A DNA stretch of 64,000 nt, from assembly GCA_029204225.1 (NCBI GenBank), contig CM055094.1, positions 25,256,541-25,320,540 on the forward strand. Direction: 5' to 3'. The stretch comes from Diphasiastrum complanatum (taxonomy: Eukaryota > Streptophyta > Lycopodiopsida > Lycopodiales > Lycopodiaceae). A model generated the notes under the pieces. The model did not search any database. It was not told the origin of the DNA and was given only the letters and a program-made list of their open reading frames with translations. Shown here one piece after another: positions 25,071 to 37,215 of the stretch. The translations under genes and the position numbers were made by a program. Within the stretch, counting starts at the first letter, position 1, and every line of letters starts with the position of its first letter.

Positions 25071-25613
25071 CCTACACTCTTCAGCCACCACTAATACACT
25101 ATGAAGCTTTTCTATAGTGAGCAAGGTGTCTTGGATGGCAAAACTTTGGACCAAATTAACAAAGTCATCTCCTAGACCATTGAGAACAATTTGTACAAGC
25201 TCTCCATCTTTGAATCTTCTCTCCAATGGAAGCCAACTCCCTATTTAGAGACTTAATTCTTAGCACCATAATCCCGTGCACTCTCCTCACTTCTTCTCAT
25301 GCTTTGCAAAATCTAATTTCTAAGCATGAAGTGTTGCTAGATTCATAGATTGATTCTAAAGACTCCCAAGCCTCTTTAGCACTAGTACATGCTTGATACT
25401 TCTCTCAACAAATCATTGCTTACATTCACCTTCACACAATGAAGTGCAAACCTAGATCTCTTCTTGTATCTAGCTAACTCTTGTGCACTTAGAGGTTCAT
25501 CTTCATCTTCAATCAGAAACTCATAAAGGTCTTGGAGCACCATGAGTGACTCCATAATTAGTAGAATCCAATCTCTCACTAGCTTTTACAGGGTATGCAC
25601 CAATAGGTCCCAT
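25071..25613 (-). pseudogene. Copia gag remnant, C2-like
   Basis: Minus strand. Gag begins MGPIGAYPVKASERLDSTNY at 25613, loses frame near 25555 and continues with VLQDLYEFLIEDEDEPLS and AKEAWESLESIYESSN. It ends in LVQIVLNGLGDDFVNLVQSF (near 25150-25200), the standard copia gag (UBN2-type) signature. A C2-family LTR lies upstream, so this is probably the 5' half of a C2 element. It joins the C4 RT fragment at about 25070. Confidence 0.8.
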
Positions 25614-26246
25614 CTTACTAATGAATTCTACACACAAGAAATGGATTTGATTGACTTTGAAACTCACAAAGGTTTCACACTTGTAGTGTATCACAAAAAT
25701 TTGATTTCTAATCCAAAAAATGGACTTATAATCACAGTTCAATCACTTCCTCACAAAGTTGGAATGAAAATAAGATGATATGAAATCTACTCTCAAATGA
25801 ATCTTGCCAATCTTGGCTATTTTTGGACATAATAATGATTTAATCTCCCTCACACACTTTGATGTACTTTCAAGCTCTGTAAGAAAGAATTAGAGGACCT
25901 AATTTCAGCCTAGATTAATTAGATCTCATGAAACAAATTCAAATCTTATCAATGGCACTTGATCTGGGTAGCTTATCCTAGGATTTCCACCAAAAATTAC
26001 ATCAAAAGCTCTCAAATTGAATTTAAAGTGATCAAATGAATGTGGTGCATTAAATGCTATTTCAGAAGTGCCCACATGTGTTAATAGTACATATTTTGAT
26101 CCCTTCCAAGTTTGAGATCAAATCCCCTCACCAAAACTTAGCTTCTAGCTCGCCCTCACAAGACTAGTTTTTAGCACCAAAAACTGCTAAAAATGGATTT
26201 GATAGATCAATGATCAAAAGCTCTTGTAATTGGCTCTAAAATTATG
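25614..26246 (-). other. Leader between C2-type LTR and gag
   Basis: Noncoding. It lies between the presumed LTR end and the gag ATG of the minus-strand C2-like element. A weak primer-site-like motif (TTTTAGAGCC, minus strand) is near 26232-26241; no good match to TGGTATCAGAGC is seen. Confidence 0.45.
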
Positions 26247-26907
26247 TGAAATTATAGTACTTTTTAGACCATAAATGGATCTTAGAAGATCCACAAGAGT
26301 GATTATGTACTTGCTTAACAATGCATCAAAAAACTAGTCAGCAAATCTTGATCTAGATTGGCAATTTGACACACAACAAGCATTGATAATCAATAAACAA
26401 GATCATAGACCCAAATAAGAGCCCACACATGTGAAGAGAAGCCTGCTATACAGATTTAGAACAAAGTTTTAAGTACTCAAAGTGTTGGTTTCATTTGGAT
26501 CACAAAATCAATGTACATAGAGAGTAGAAACTCGAGATTGCCAATGAGCTCCAAAAATAATCTATCTTCAAAATACATAGCAAAACTCACTTCCTTTGTA
26601 AAGTTAGGTGAATTTCCAGCATGTAATAAGGAAGTTAAATCACCCTTTTTGCCCTAAAATGAAACCTAGTCTATTTCCTAGAGTCATGCTTGGTAGGTGC
26701 ATGGTTGGTCAAAATCTCATATCAAATCAACGTCTAGATCCTATAAAGTAGGGACCTCTACCAAATAGACACAACCACCTCTCTTGACTCAATCTAACCC
26801 ACTTTTGGAGTGGATTTCCATGTGGCACTTTGGCCATACATGTGTGAAAACAATTTTACACAAAAATGTACAATATGCTACATGGCTTGCCAATGTTGGC
26901 AATTTTT
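26247..26907 (-). mobile_element. C2-family LTR
   Basis: Minus strand, from TGTGAAAAATTGCC at 26907 to near ATAATTTCA at 26247. It is alignable along its whole length with the solo LTR at 52650-53349 and in part with 16500-16760. It interrupts a plus-strand copia RT at 26908. Confidence 0.75.
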
Positions 26908-27407
26908 CACAAGCTGGTATGTACTTCCTCGGATTCTAATCTTTACTACTTTGCACGTGATTCTAGCATTACCTTGATCATATTGTATGTAGATGATCTC
27001 ATTATCACAGGTAACGATGAGGGTTTGATTAGTTAAGAAAGACCTATCTTCTAGATTTGACATGACTAAAGTCTAATGCACTATTGTTTGGGAGTAGAAG
27101 TTTGGCAAAGACATGATGCCATTGCACTTACGCAGACCAAGTATATAAGAGAGATTTTGGAGCATTTTAAAATGTGTGATAGCAGGTTAGTTTTTACACT
27201 TGTGGAGGTCGGTAAGAAACTATCTCTTGAGGATGAGAGTAAGCTGGTAGATGCTACATTGTTTCACCAATTGGTTGGTTGCCTTATTTACCTTGCCACT
27301 ACTCATCCTGACATAAGTTATGTTGTTAGTTGTGTAAGTCAATTTATGGATATGCCTAGAGAGAAGCATTGGAAGGCCGCGAAGAGAATTCTTCGCTATG
27401 TGAGAGG
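26908..27407 (+). pseudogene. Copia RT/RNase H fragment, C5
   Basis: Plus strand. The RT catalytic motif is intact (LYVDDLIITGND, YVDD at 26986-26997), followed after a frameshift and a stop by the RNase H entry. That frame, 27076-27435, reads HYCLGVEVWQ, LVGCLIYLATTHPDISYVVS and HWKAAKRILRYVRG. Both ends are cut by LTRs: a C2 LTR on the left and a C1-related LTR starting at 27408 on the right. Confidence 0.88.
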
Positions 27408-27953
27408 TGTTAGATTATTCTACTATTGGAATTGATTCATTTGAATAATCGATATTTAATTTATATTCATTTCATTATTCAGTTCTATAGTTTTATACGT
27501 GTTTCTACACAGTCAGCAGAAATACTCGAGAATCGATCAACACGTGGCACCAACATATCAGAGCGACTTCGATGACACCAACATATCGGACGACTTGGAT
27601 GGCTTATCAAAGTCAGACAATTATCGTTTCCACTTGTTATGAAGCTTATGACTTGCCTGAACCGTTTTACAAGTAAATTTTCGAGAAGGCCTTATTGAAT
27701 GAATGACAACACATTGGCTAGCTGTCAAATGTGACTTATGACCTAAGTGTTCTTTTTTGAGTATTGCTAGTGCATACTGCTTATCAGTGGAAGTGCATCA
27801 GACAGAGGTATCAGTTGCTCAAAGATAGTTTAGAGTACGCGAGTACATCCGCTATTATTTTGTGCTCATCATCATCTGACTTTGTATATGCTAGTTATTG
27901 AATCAATTCATCTTCTTATTACGTTTAGTATTATGTCAGAATGTCAAAGGACC
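27408..27953 (+). mobile_element. C1-related LTR fragment
   Basis: It starts TGTTAGATTATTC at 27408 directly after RNase H codons and contains TTTCTACACAGTCAGCAGAAATAC near 27502, as in C1 LTRs. Similarity reaches the TGTCAGAATG block near 27943, equivalent to mid-LTR in C1, and then stops. Confidence 0.65.
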
Positions 27954-28019
27954 TTTGGCAAGAATATAATGGCTCAAATGGAAGTGTATGAACAATTTGG
28001 GGGTGGAAGAGGAGGGGGT

Positions 28020-28037
28020 GGGGGGGGGGGGGGGGGG
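28020..28037 (+). repeat. Homopolymer G tract (18 bases)
   Basis: Eighteen consecutive G, preceded by a G-rich 20 bp. The length may be uncertain for sequencing reasons. Confidence 0.9.
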
Positions 28038-28379
28038 TTTGAATCACTTTGATTACGTTTAGCAAATTATATTTGTTCATAGTTGACGATTGTGACATTT
28101 ACCAAAAGACAACAAGAAAAAATGAGTACTGAAGAATATTCCAATAAATCAATGGAAATAACATTCAATTTTACAATTGAAAATCCTTGTCCAAAAAAAA
28201 TATTTTATTATATTTCTATTATAGAACATAGAACAAAATCTAAAATTGCATAGAATATGAGACATACTATAATCAATTTTGTTTCTCAAGCTAACTTTCA
28301 AAATTTTAATATCACATTGGAGGAACTCCCGACTCTAAAGGGCCCTTTTAAAAAATACTTATCTCTATTGTTCTTTTGA

Positions 28380-28990
28380 TTCATCGTCCATATTGGCCCA
28401 AATCTATTTCACTAGATAGAGGCTTCCCTCTAATGAAATGATATTTAATTTCAATGTGTTTTGTGCTGACTTTGTGGAATGCCAATATCTTCTAACATTC
28501 TTTTCAACCATATTGCTTCTTGTGTGGTTGAGCATAATGCTTTGTATTTAGCTTTCGTCATAGATAAGACAATTGTCTTTGTTTCTTTCTTGACTAAGAA
28601 AAAGCACCGTTACCAAGGTGAAAGATATAACCTGTGGTGAGAGTGCTCCGGTCGAGATTTGAGGAGAGTTCTTTGGTCAAGATTTGACTGAACACTCCGG
28701 TTGAGATGTGAGCGAAATACTCCGGTTGAGAACTGATTGGAGTGCTCTTGTTGAGATGTGATGGGAGTGCTCCGGTCGAGTTTGGACTGAACACTCCGGT
28801 TGAAATTAGGACTAAAGGGTCCGGTTGAGATGTGATAGGAGTGCTCCGGTTGAGATGTGATGGGAGTGCTCCGATCGAGTTTTGACTGAACACTCCGGTT
28901 GAGATTAGGACTGAAGGGTTCGGTTGAGATGTCTTTCATCAACACAACCTAGCCAATTTGAATCAACATAGCCCTGCAATACTAGCACAT
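28380..28990 (-). pseudogene. Copia RNase H remnant carrying a minisatellite
   Basis: Minus strand. Upstream of the array, codons read GYVDSNWLGCVDER (near 28933-28975). Downstream they read TTGYIFHLGNGAFS (28638 to 28597) and then, in a shifted frame, AKYKALCSTTQEAIWLKRML. These are consecutive parts of copia RNase H, normally separated by about three codons (R-S-T). Here they are separated by a 294 bp tandem array. Confidence 0.8.
28639..28932 (-). repeat. 24-25 bp minisatellite inside RNase H
   Basis: About 12 units of 24-25 bp, each starting CCGGT(T/C)GAG on the plus strand. They are arranged partly as a three-unit higher-order repeat of 74-75 bp (GTGATGGGAGTGCT, TTTTGACTGAACACT, ATTAGGACTGAAGGGT). 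On the minus strand the unit contains the codons CGG AGC ACT (R-S-T), matching the RNase H residues at that spot. Confidence 0.9.
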
Positions 28991-29049
28991 CAGAAATAGC
29001 TATACTTCTTGATGGGAGAAGAAAATAGGAATCTATGGTGATTAAGTCA

Positions 29050-29280
29050 AAGATAAAAGATGAACTATCGAGCGCAGTAGAATGATCCTTCTACCGATGC
29101 ATGACTATGCCTATCATTAATCAAACAAAGCTATTATGACAATCGTCATATTTGATCTTTAGCAACTAACTTTGAAATCATTAGCGCTAAAGTGATTTCA
29201 TAGTCAAACAATTATGTATTATTGTAACTAGCATGGCACTAGTTAGACAAGCGCTACTCTTTAATGTATGCAAGAAGTGG
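29050..29280 (-). mobile_element. C1-related LTR fragment, inverted
   Basis: The inverse of the C1 LTR segment near 1890-1985, with the shared blocks TGCATGACTATGCCTATCA near 29098 and CTAACTTTGAAATCATTAG near 29166. Confidence 0.6.
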
Positions 29281-32200
29281 AACCGGTTGGAACCTTAGCC
29301 CCGAGCCACTTGCACAACCATTCAAATTTACAAACTTAATTTATGTTGTAACGAACTAGCTACATTGAGTTTGAAGGTTGTGAGGCTCGTGCCCTTCAAT
29401 CTTTTGCGAATTTTTGGCCTTACTTTAGACTTTAGTGATACATAAAATAGACAAAATTTCACATCACATGTATTTGATGGTAAAATGGTATAATAGCAAG
29501 AGCAAGTCATACCTCCTATAGAGATCATGGATTCAAATTTTGCCATCTCCACCTTTTGTCTTTTTCTAAATATTGAAGAGTACATCATAAATTTAGTCAT
29601 TGTATTCCATCAATATAGTAGCATGTCTAAATTTATGAACTTAGTGCTAATACTAAATGATGTTATACAAATAATATGGTACCATATATACTACGTCAAA
29701 ATATCAAATAATACTCACAAATTTGTATGCCGTACATAGAGCATTGATATACTACTAATTTGAGTGTACAATATTCTCAAAATAATGGGTTTCACCATTC
29801 AATTAGAGCAATTAAATGAAATATTTCATATAATAACCCTTTGTAATATATCTAGATTGAAGTAAGTATTAATGTTGAAAGGTATTAGATTTTGTCCATA
29901 CCCACACCATCATGGACTAGTTGCTTATTTTAATTTTCATTCTCTAGAGGTATACATGGTATTTGATTTATTCAATTTGTGGAGTTACAAGTATGGACCA
30001 AAATGTTGCTTGTCATTAGGATGAGTAGGTATAGACTTGAAAATAGCTAGACATTTTGAGTTTTGATTTAACCATTTGGTTTATGCGAAAAAGAAATGTT
30101 GTTAAACATGTTGAAATCCATTAGATCTCAAAAGTAGCTTGTGAAGATTTATTAGCCAACATGATCATATAACATCACAACAAACTCTACTCTGTATACC
30201 TATAAAACTCATTATCAAACAAGTCAACATCTTCAAGCAAATCTACATGATCTCCAAGGTGGTTGTCCTCACTTGTCATAAATTTCCTCAATGATTGGCA
30301 TATGAAATTAATCAATACCAATATCATATACAAACTAATATGTTATGAAAAATGCTACTTTGAATGTACTACCATATTACTATACAATTGTATTTTTTGC
30401 AAAGTATGACACCCAAGTAGATAGCAATGGTGGAAGGATATCAATAGATACTTCAATTTTCGACTCAATTGTTAGCCATGGTCTTTATATCGTAAGCTTT
30501 AATTTGGTAAATAAACTATGACGACTACCTATTATTGAGAACTAAATGGTAAGAAGAAGGTGAAACCCACAATGAATTATTGATAGAGGGTTTTATGAAC
30601 TAATGATACTTTGATGAGAACTAAACCTCAACACTACTTTTGCTAATCATCCATCATAGTTAATTTTTGCATAAGAATAATCATCATGCCATCTCTCTCC
30701 AAGCAACAAAGGTGGATCACATGGTACACCATGCAACTCAAGGCACCATTATGCAATACTTTTCACTTATTACTTGGACTTGCTATCTATTTATTGTGGA
30801 TTCTAGCATATAGGGCTAGGGTTGCTTTTACTAGGTATTAGGGCATATCTGTGCCATTCTAATCCTTATGTAAAAACATCATATCTTACGGATATCCATG
30901 TTGTCTAGAAATGTTATGTCGAAAATCCTACATTTGGATGAGGGTATGGACTACTTAAGAAAAATCGGTATAGGATTGTTAAACAAGTTTGTAATCGATA
31001 TGCAATCAAAATTAGAACGTATGGTGGTAAGGTTTAAACTTGAATGTCTTTATTTATGCATACATAGAAAGTTGAATACGTACATAGAATAGAAGCATCA
31101 TTAACTAAATATATGTTATTTAGCACCTTTAATAGAACTGTATTTAAGATGTATGCGATTTATATACAATCTGAAATTTGTTAAGAGAAGTCATACCTCG
31201 CTGGATGATTGTACACGTGTTTTCTTGAGAGGATGCCATGTTATTCCCACGAGTAGTTTGTTTTCTTTAAAACAAAACTGTACATAGAGTTTTTATCACA
31301 AAACATCTAACATTCTTCCTTAAGAATTAAAACCTACATAGTTATGTTCCTTTGCCGGAAAAAGTATTCAAAGATAATTGAAGTCCAACTGTTATGGCAT
31401 GGGTAAGCGAAAGACATACATGTGCAAGGATTTATCGATGTGTGGTTCGAAACCGAACCTAAACAGACGAAGTAGTAGGCCGTAGTAACAATCGATGCTA
31501 CATAATCACAAGATGTAGATGCTCATTTAGTGTTCAAATGCTACTAAATCATAAGTAGAAGTGCATAGCATTTGAGAATACATTGTGGTTTAGTGGAAGA
31601 GACACTACACATTGTAATGTGAGTGGTAGATTGTTGTCCACACAACTGTAACCTGCTTTGAATTGTTATAAACAAACATATTATGGATTTGTACAAAAGA
31701 ATGTAGGCTTCCAATGGTCCGTCGATGTGAAAAGGAAGATAGCTTTTTTTCAATCAAGAAATAAGTATATGAGCCAATTGTCCATCGCTATAGCGGCCAA
31801 CAAACATTAGTTTAATCACCATCGCTGCCTAAGTGGGCAACCAACGATGATTATGTGGTTTGCAACATTGCCTGCAGGAATTATACTTATTAAAATCAAC
31901 AAAAGTGTATTGTACTCCATCATTGCCTACAGGGTATGAAAACCCGTTTTCTGAAATGAACCAAGAGGAGGATTGGTCCATCGTTGGTGGGCAGCGAGCT
32001 ATTGTAGAGATTGGTGTGTATATAATAGATAACAAAAAGAGTGGTTCATCGCTGCCATCATACATACATTTGCATAATACAAACTGTTATGAACATACAT
32101 ATGAAATGTAGTTTGCAAATAAACATAAGCCAGAATGTAGTCAACAACGAAAGAGATGATCACTTGTCATGAAGTAGTATGAACCACTCATTATGAGATA

Positions 32201-32565
32201 AAAACCGAAGGAGGAAAGCTTGGTAGGGCGCACTCTCAAGAGGAGAAACCTGATGAACTCTCTTCACAAAGTGTTATGAGAAAAAGCAGTTATAACTGCA
32301 TCCTAGATAGTGTTCTCTGGTGAAGCTTCATGGAAGGTGATATATTGCCTTGAGAGAGAAATAATAAATCATGTCCATTCTTTTTACGTAAGCTTAAAAC
32401 CTTTGTAGAGCTTATCAGCAAAACAAGGGGGAAATTTTTGAATTGTTATAGTGTAAGTTAGGGGTGGTATTAGTGTAGGACCTTTAGATTGAAGATTCGA
32501 TAATTTGTCATTGTTTGGATGTAGTATAACATAGGGAGGTTCCATTAAGTGAAGAAGCATCCATA

Positions 32566-32640
<75 letters not shown>

Positions 32641-34262
32641 TAACTTTGAATTTGTGAAGGTATTACGCTATAACATAGGCCTATTTATTTTCTTTTTCAT
32701 TTGAAGTTGCTACAAACTTTTCTTATAGTCAACATTGTTGCCTACATGTAGGTCAACAAATGAGCATAAATGTAGGATTGTGTCAAGTAGGTAAAAAAAA
32801 TTGGAGAAGTACATATGTGAGCTAACCACAAAGAAAGAGACAATGGTCATAAGTAGGCAAAGACAATGCACAGAAAACTTAATGAGTACACAACATAATC
32901 AATCCTTCTTCCAAAAGCGATGAAAACTTTGCATGCTACTATTGGCCAAGAGCTTCGGTGTCTTGTGGTTGGGGAACCCAACCGATTGGGCTTGGCGATA
33001 TGTCATCCCTTATACACTTGATGCATGCATAGGACAGTGCATGCAATGCACTCCCTAATTGGAACCATGTCGCACATCCCTAGTCAACCCCCCTTTTGAG
33101 TCAAAAGATTTAAGATATAACCTTTCTTTTCTATTCATCTATTTTTTTCTCTTGATTTTATTTTTGGTATATACTTTGCCATGCTTCTTATTGGCCACCT
33201 GCTTCATACCTATCTTTTAGAAAATTTACCTTTTTGGTACACTTTCTATCCTTTCTATTGAGCCTATTTTAGACCTCAATATATCTTTTGCCATACAAGA
33301 TGTATCACATCCCTATCAACCCTTCTTGATGGCATATTCTATTCTCAAATTTTGTGCCACTTGTTGAACTTTTTTCATGTTATCTCCTCACAATTCCCTC
33401 CATGTGGACTGCCACTCATGTGATATATTCCATGATTTTCCATCCCACCACTTGCCATACAAATTTCTCTCAATTTATACAGCTATCAATGTTACTTTCT
33501 TATTATGCCCTATTGGCAGATTGCATTCCTTGCAAACACGTCTTCATAAATTGAATCTACCCAAAATTCTTTTCATTTTGCTTAGTTTCTTCTCTTTATG
33601 CTTTCTTCTCTTTATTTGATATACAATCTCACTTGTGCAATTGTTTGCAATGCTCTTTCCACACACAAACATCACACCATGGCTTCTACCTTACCGAGTT
33701 CTCATGTTGCTCCATGATTGGTCTTCAAAGTGTACTTTGCTTATAACAAAATAGAGTTTCAATGCTTTTCTTCCATTAGCCAATTGTTTAAGTTTCTTTA
33801 TGTGCACCCCAATGTTTTTATACAAGGTGCTACCATCAAATCTATCAACAACATGAAGATTGTTGATAAAACTATCACAAGCAATATCAAAGTTCATGTC
33901 TTGATTGCCTGTCCAAATATTTTTGTCAAAAACTTGGTTTTACACAAGTGGAAATATTACAATTCTTGAAGAAGTCTAACATTTCTAACATGATACTTTC
34001 AAAGGGACAACTATTTTCAAAATAACGTAACCAAGGCTACACAATGTCAAGCTTCGATTACCATGCTCTAGGAAACTTTGTACATGTCTAATTCAAGCAA
34101 TGTGGAGGAAGAACATTGATTCAATCATTGTTGTTTCAAAATTTAGACTAGTACATACTAAGTTGAAAGACTGATTTTGGCAAACTACCTTCTACAAAGT
34201 TTATGTACACCCTAAGGTGCTTCCCTTTTGACAACAAATTCATCCAAGGGGGAGTCCACATA
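29281..34262. other. Unassigned AT-rich stretch
   Basis: No convincing gene, RT, integrase or gag motif. The longest frames are under 85 codons with no conserved pattern. A (GA)n tract lies at 32569-32638. Short inverted motifs around GGGCAACCAACGATG occur near 31837 and 31980. A polypurine-like AAGGGGGAG at 34244 precedes the LTR at 34263, so at least the right edge may be the tail of a decayed LTR element. Confidence 0.6.
32569..32638 (+). repeat. (GA)n microsatellite
   Basis: An uninterrupted GA tract of about 70 bp in unassigned sequence. Confidence 0.98.
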
Positions 34263-34737
34263 CGTTACGTCCACGTCCGGTATAAGGGATTCAAAATAAT
34301 CCTTGATGTGGATATTCAATACTCCAGTGTACAGATTTACTAGTTACACCTCGCCATTCCAAGCTAGACCATAAATGTAATTATTGACCTTGTGAGGGGC
34401 CAGGCACACCCATTAGGACATGTGGAGCTAGTACATGGTGTTTGACTATTTTTTATAGATGTAACAGAGATAAAAAGCAATTGTTTGAGAATCGGCATCC
34501 AAAAGAAATATTCCTAGGCCATTCAGGCTTATATATACCTGTAGGAACTCGCCCATCTACCTCACATATTTTTCTGTTCTAGTTGCCAGGATCCTCTCCT
34601 CTTGTGTATTTAGTCATCGTGGCTTGAGAGTGAAGTTGATAAGGGTTTGACTCTTAGTTTTTAGTTGGTTGGGTAGTTTGGCTCTACAACCATCCTTTTG
34701 GCACACGCAATTGATTCTTCAAATCCCGCACAATATA
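34263..34737 (+). mobile_element. Diverged LTR related to the 6.7 kb element
   Basis: About 475 bp aligning to the 520 bp LTR family: CGTTACGTCCACG for TGTTATGTCCATG at the start, CCTTGTGAGGGGCCAGGCACAC near 34388, CGCCCATCTACC near 34551 and GGTTGGGTAGTTTGGCTC near 34666, ending CAATATA. AAGGGGGAG just upstream could be a polypurine tract. TGGTTTCCACTAGC after the end could be a decayed primer site. Confidence 0.7.
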
Positions 34738-34769
34738 GTGGTTTCCACTAGCTTTTGGTTTTAGTCCTA

Positions 34770-35560
34770 GTCAATCTATTGGCACCAGCCTTAAAAATTC
34801 TCCCAATGTAATATCCATCTTACTAGATAGAATATTCACAATTAGCTCTGTTTGTGGCACGTCTACTTTTGTCATCTTAAATGGCTCTTCACGTTGATGC
34901 AATTGGGTATTGACATCAGTCCTTTGATGAAATCTATGCAAAGGATCAAGTAATGTCGTAGGTATCACATGTACATAAGGAACTTCCGCTGTACCTCTGG
35001 CATTTTCCAAGGCTTCTTCCTCTTGTAAGTTTTTTATCCACTAGCTCATATTGGCGTATTTTTTCTTCTCAGAATTGAGATTCAGATAGACCCCAGATAC
35101 ATTAGGTAGATCGGTGACTGGTACAAATTCTGCAGGTGGTGGTTCAGCAACAACTTCTTTCTATTTTTGAGCTCTTGTAACAGCCATAACTAGTGTAGAT
35201 GGTTTAATGGATTTCCATGGATTAGGATGAACTACTGGTCTTGGTCTGATAGTAATCATTTTCAATGGAGCAGTTATAGTTGGTGGCTTCGTTGTAGCTG
35301 GACAATCTTTGTAGCAATGCCCATAACCACATTCACAATGAAAGGATTGAATTTGTTTTTATTTGGACATTCTATAATTCAATTATTTTCTCCGCATCCA
35401 AAGCAACCAAGTGGCACACTGGCCCATTGTCGAGACTATTGTTGTTGCGTAGCAGCATAGATGGCATATTGCTCTAGAGGTCCAATTTCATAATTCCACT
35501 AATCTTGGCTCATTAAAGCTTCTGGCTCCATCATGTTTGCATGAGGTGATTAGAACAAAA
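34770..35560 (-). pseudogene. Gypsy-type gag remnant with zinc knuckles
   Basis: Minus strand. Two knuckle-like blocks are readable: CFGCGENN near 35400 (followed by a stop) and CECGYGHCYKDC near 35310-35345. A proline-rich linker (PPPAEFVPVTDLPNVSG near 35100-35140) and the frame 35010-34771 follow, ending ILSSKMDITLGEFLRLVP. That ending resembles the gag/protease junction of plant Ty3/gypsy polyproteins (..PITLTLRELLAISP-like). The protease active site is not present before 34770. It lies in opposite orientation to the adjacent LTR. Confidence 0.55.
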
Positions 35561-35994
35561 ATAAGTAGTTTGATTAGATATCAAAAAAGTTTTAAAACAT
35601 GATGCTTTAGCATATTATTTCTTTTGCTCTAGTTTTGTCTGGCTTTATTTAAAAAAGAGTAAAATATCATATGATTTTTTTTTCAATGAGACAATTTCTA
35701 GGAGACAAAAGCCTACAATGTGTGAACTAGAAGCTGTGTACTACTACATGATGGTCACAATCTATAACACCTTGATCTTAAAATTTAACCATGCATATTG
35801 ATTTGTAAAGTATAACTTTTTGGAAACATTGATAGCCTACCCAAATAAACTATTAAACAAGTCAGACTTGATGCCAAGTGTAAAGTGCAAGGCAAATGGG
35901 GATGCCTTACCTCGGAAATGGACCTCAACAAATGGCCAATTCATGATTGTTGACAACATGACTTCTAAGACAATATTACGTATAGAAAGAATCA

Positions 35995-36000
<6 letters not shown>

Positions 36001-36070
<70 letters not shown>
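36001..36070 (+). repeat. (CA)n microsatellite
   Basis: A 70 bp CA tract directly outside the left inverted repeat at 36071. Confidence 0.98.
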
Positions 36071-36076
<6 letters not shown>

Positions 36077-36459
36077 CTAGTTGCTTGTGCCCGTCGTTGA
36101 CGGGCAATGGCGGCCAATCTAGGTGACGACCGATGAATTGAAAATTTAGTATGTTGTTGACGGGCGATGACGACCGATCTAGGTGGCTGCCAATGATCTA
36201 GTGGGTATGCTCGTCATCGACAGGCAATGGACGACCGATCTAGATGGCGGGCAAACATTAGGAGGAAAGCCGATGGTCGTTGACGGGTGGTTATGTTGGA
36301 AATTGATGGTTTATCAAAGGTGCTTGGCTGATATCAAATTCAGAGGAGCTTTGATCAAAACAGAGGCTCGAATATCATGTCAGAACTCATTGGGTCAGAC
36401 CGACAGTATCGAAATTTACACAAGGTCGGATTTTATACAAAGTGAACTAGGGGCGGATA

Positions 36460-37215
36460 AATTAGAACCGATCCGAACTAAACATGTTCGGATAAATTAG
36501 AACCGATCCGAACCGAATACATTCGAAGGTGCCCGAAAAAATCTGAATGTGAACCAATTAGAACCTCCAAACCGAACACGTTCGAAGGTGCCCGAAAAAA
36601 ATTTGAACGTGAACCAGATTAAAACATGTTCGGATAAATTTGAGTCGATCACTTTTTCGACCCTATTCATCCTTGTCAAAAATCCCATTGAGTTGAATTT
36701 TTTACATTGGGTCGGATTTTTGACATTTGGGTTTAGGTTTTTGACATTGGGTCAGATTTCAAGCATTAAGTTGAATTTTTGACATTGGATTCAATTTTTT
36801 GACATGTTCAAAAAAAGCGAACAGATTCAAACTGAACATGTTTGAAAAAATTCGAACAGATCCGAACCGAACACATTCGAAAAAATCCAAACGGATCAGA
36901 ACGTTCAGAAAAAGCGAACAGATCCAAACTGAACACGTTCGAAAAAATTCGAACAGATCCGAACCGAACACATTCGGAAAAATCCAAACAGATCAGAACC
37001 GAACATGTTCAAAAAAATTCCATTGGTTGGATTTTTTACATTGGATTGGATTTTTGACATTTGGGTTTAGGTTTTTGACATTGGGTCGGATCTATAACAT
37101 TGGGTCGAATTTTTGACATTGGGTCGGATTTTTTGACACGTTCAGAAAAATCTGAACAAATCCGAATCGAACACGTTTAGAAAAGTCTGAACAGATCCGA
37201 ATTGAACATGTTGAC
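36460..37215 (+). repeat. Interspersed minisatellites (GAACCGAACA type and GACATTGGGTCGG type)
   Basis: Units of about 35 bp (GAACAGATCCGAACCGAACA, then a CATTCGAAAAAATTC-like end) occur in clusters at 36460-36640, 36805-37020 and 37135-37215. Between them are units of about 19-20 bp built on TTTTTGACATTGGGTCGGA (36665-36800, 37025-37135). Open frames here are periodic by-products. Confidence 0.85.

Noticed and set aside
28594-28945. Repetitive minus-strand proteins (LNRSTPITSQ..) as a novel gene
   Set aside because: The frames cover the minisatellite array within an RNase H remnant and stop just outside it.
31820-32000. Inverted short motifs (GGGCAACCAACGATG and its complement) as ends of another hairpin element like that at 36071
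   Set aside because: The match is short, gapped and lacks the GACGGGCA hairpin. No element boundary could be defined.
36842-37116. Arginine/asparagine-rich frames resembling a repetitive protein
   Set aside because: They are translations of the 35 bp minisatellite, and both strands give equally long frames.
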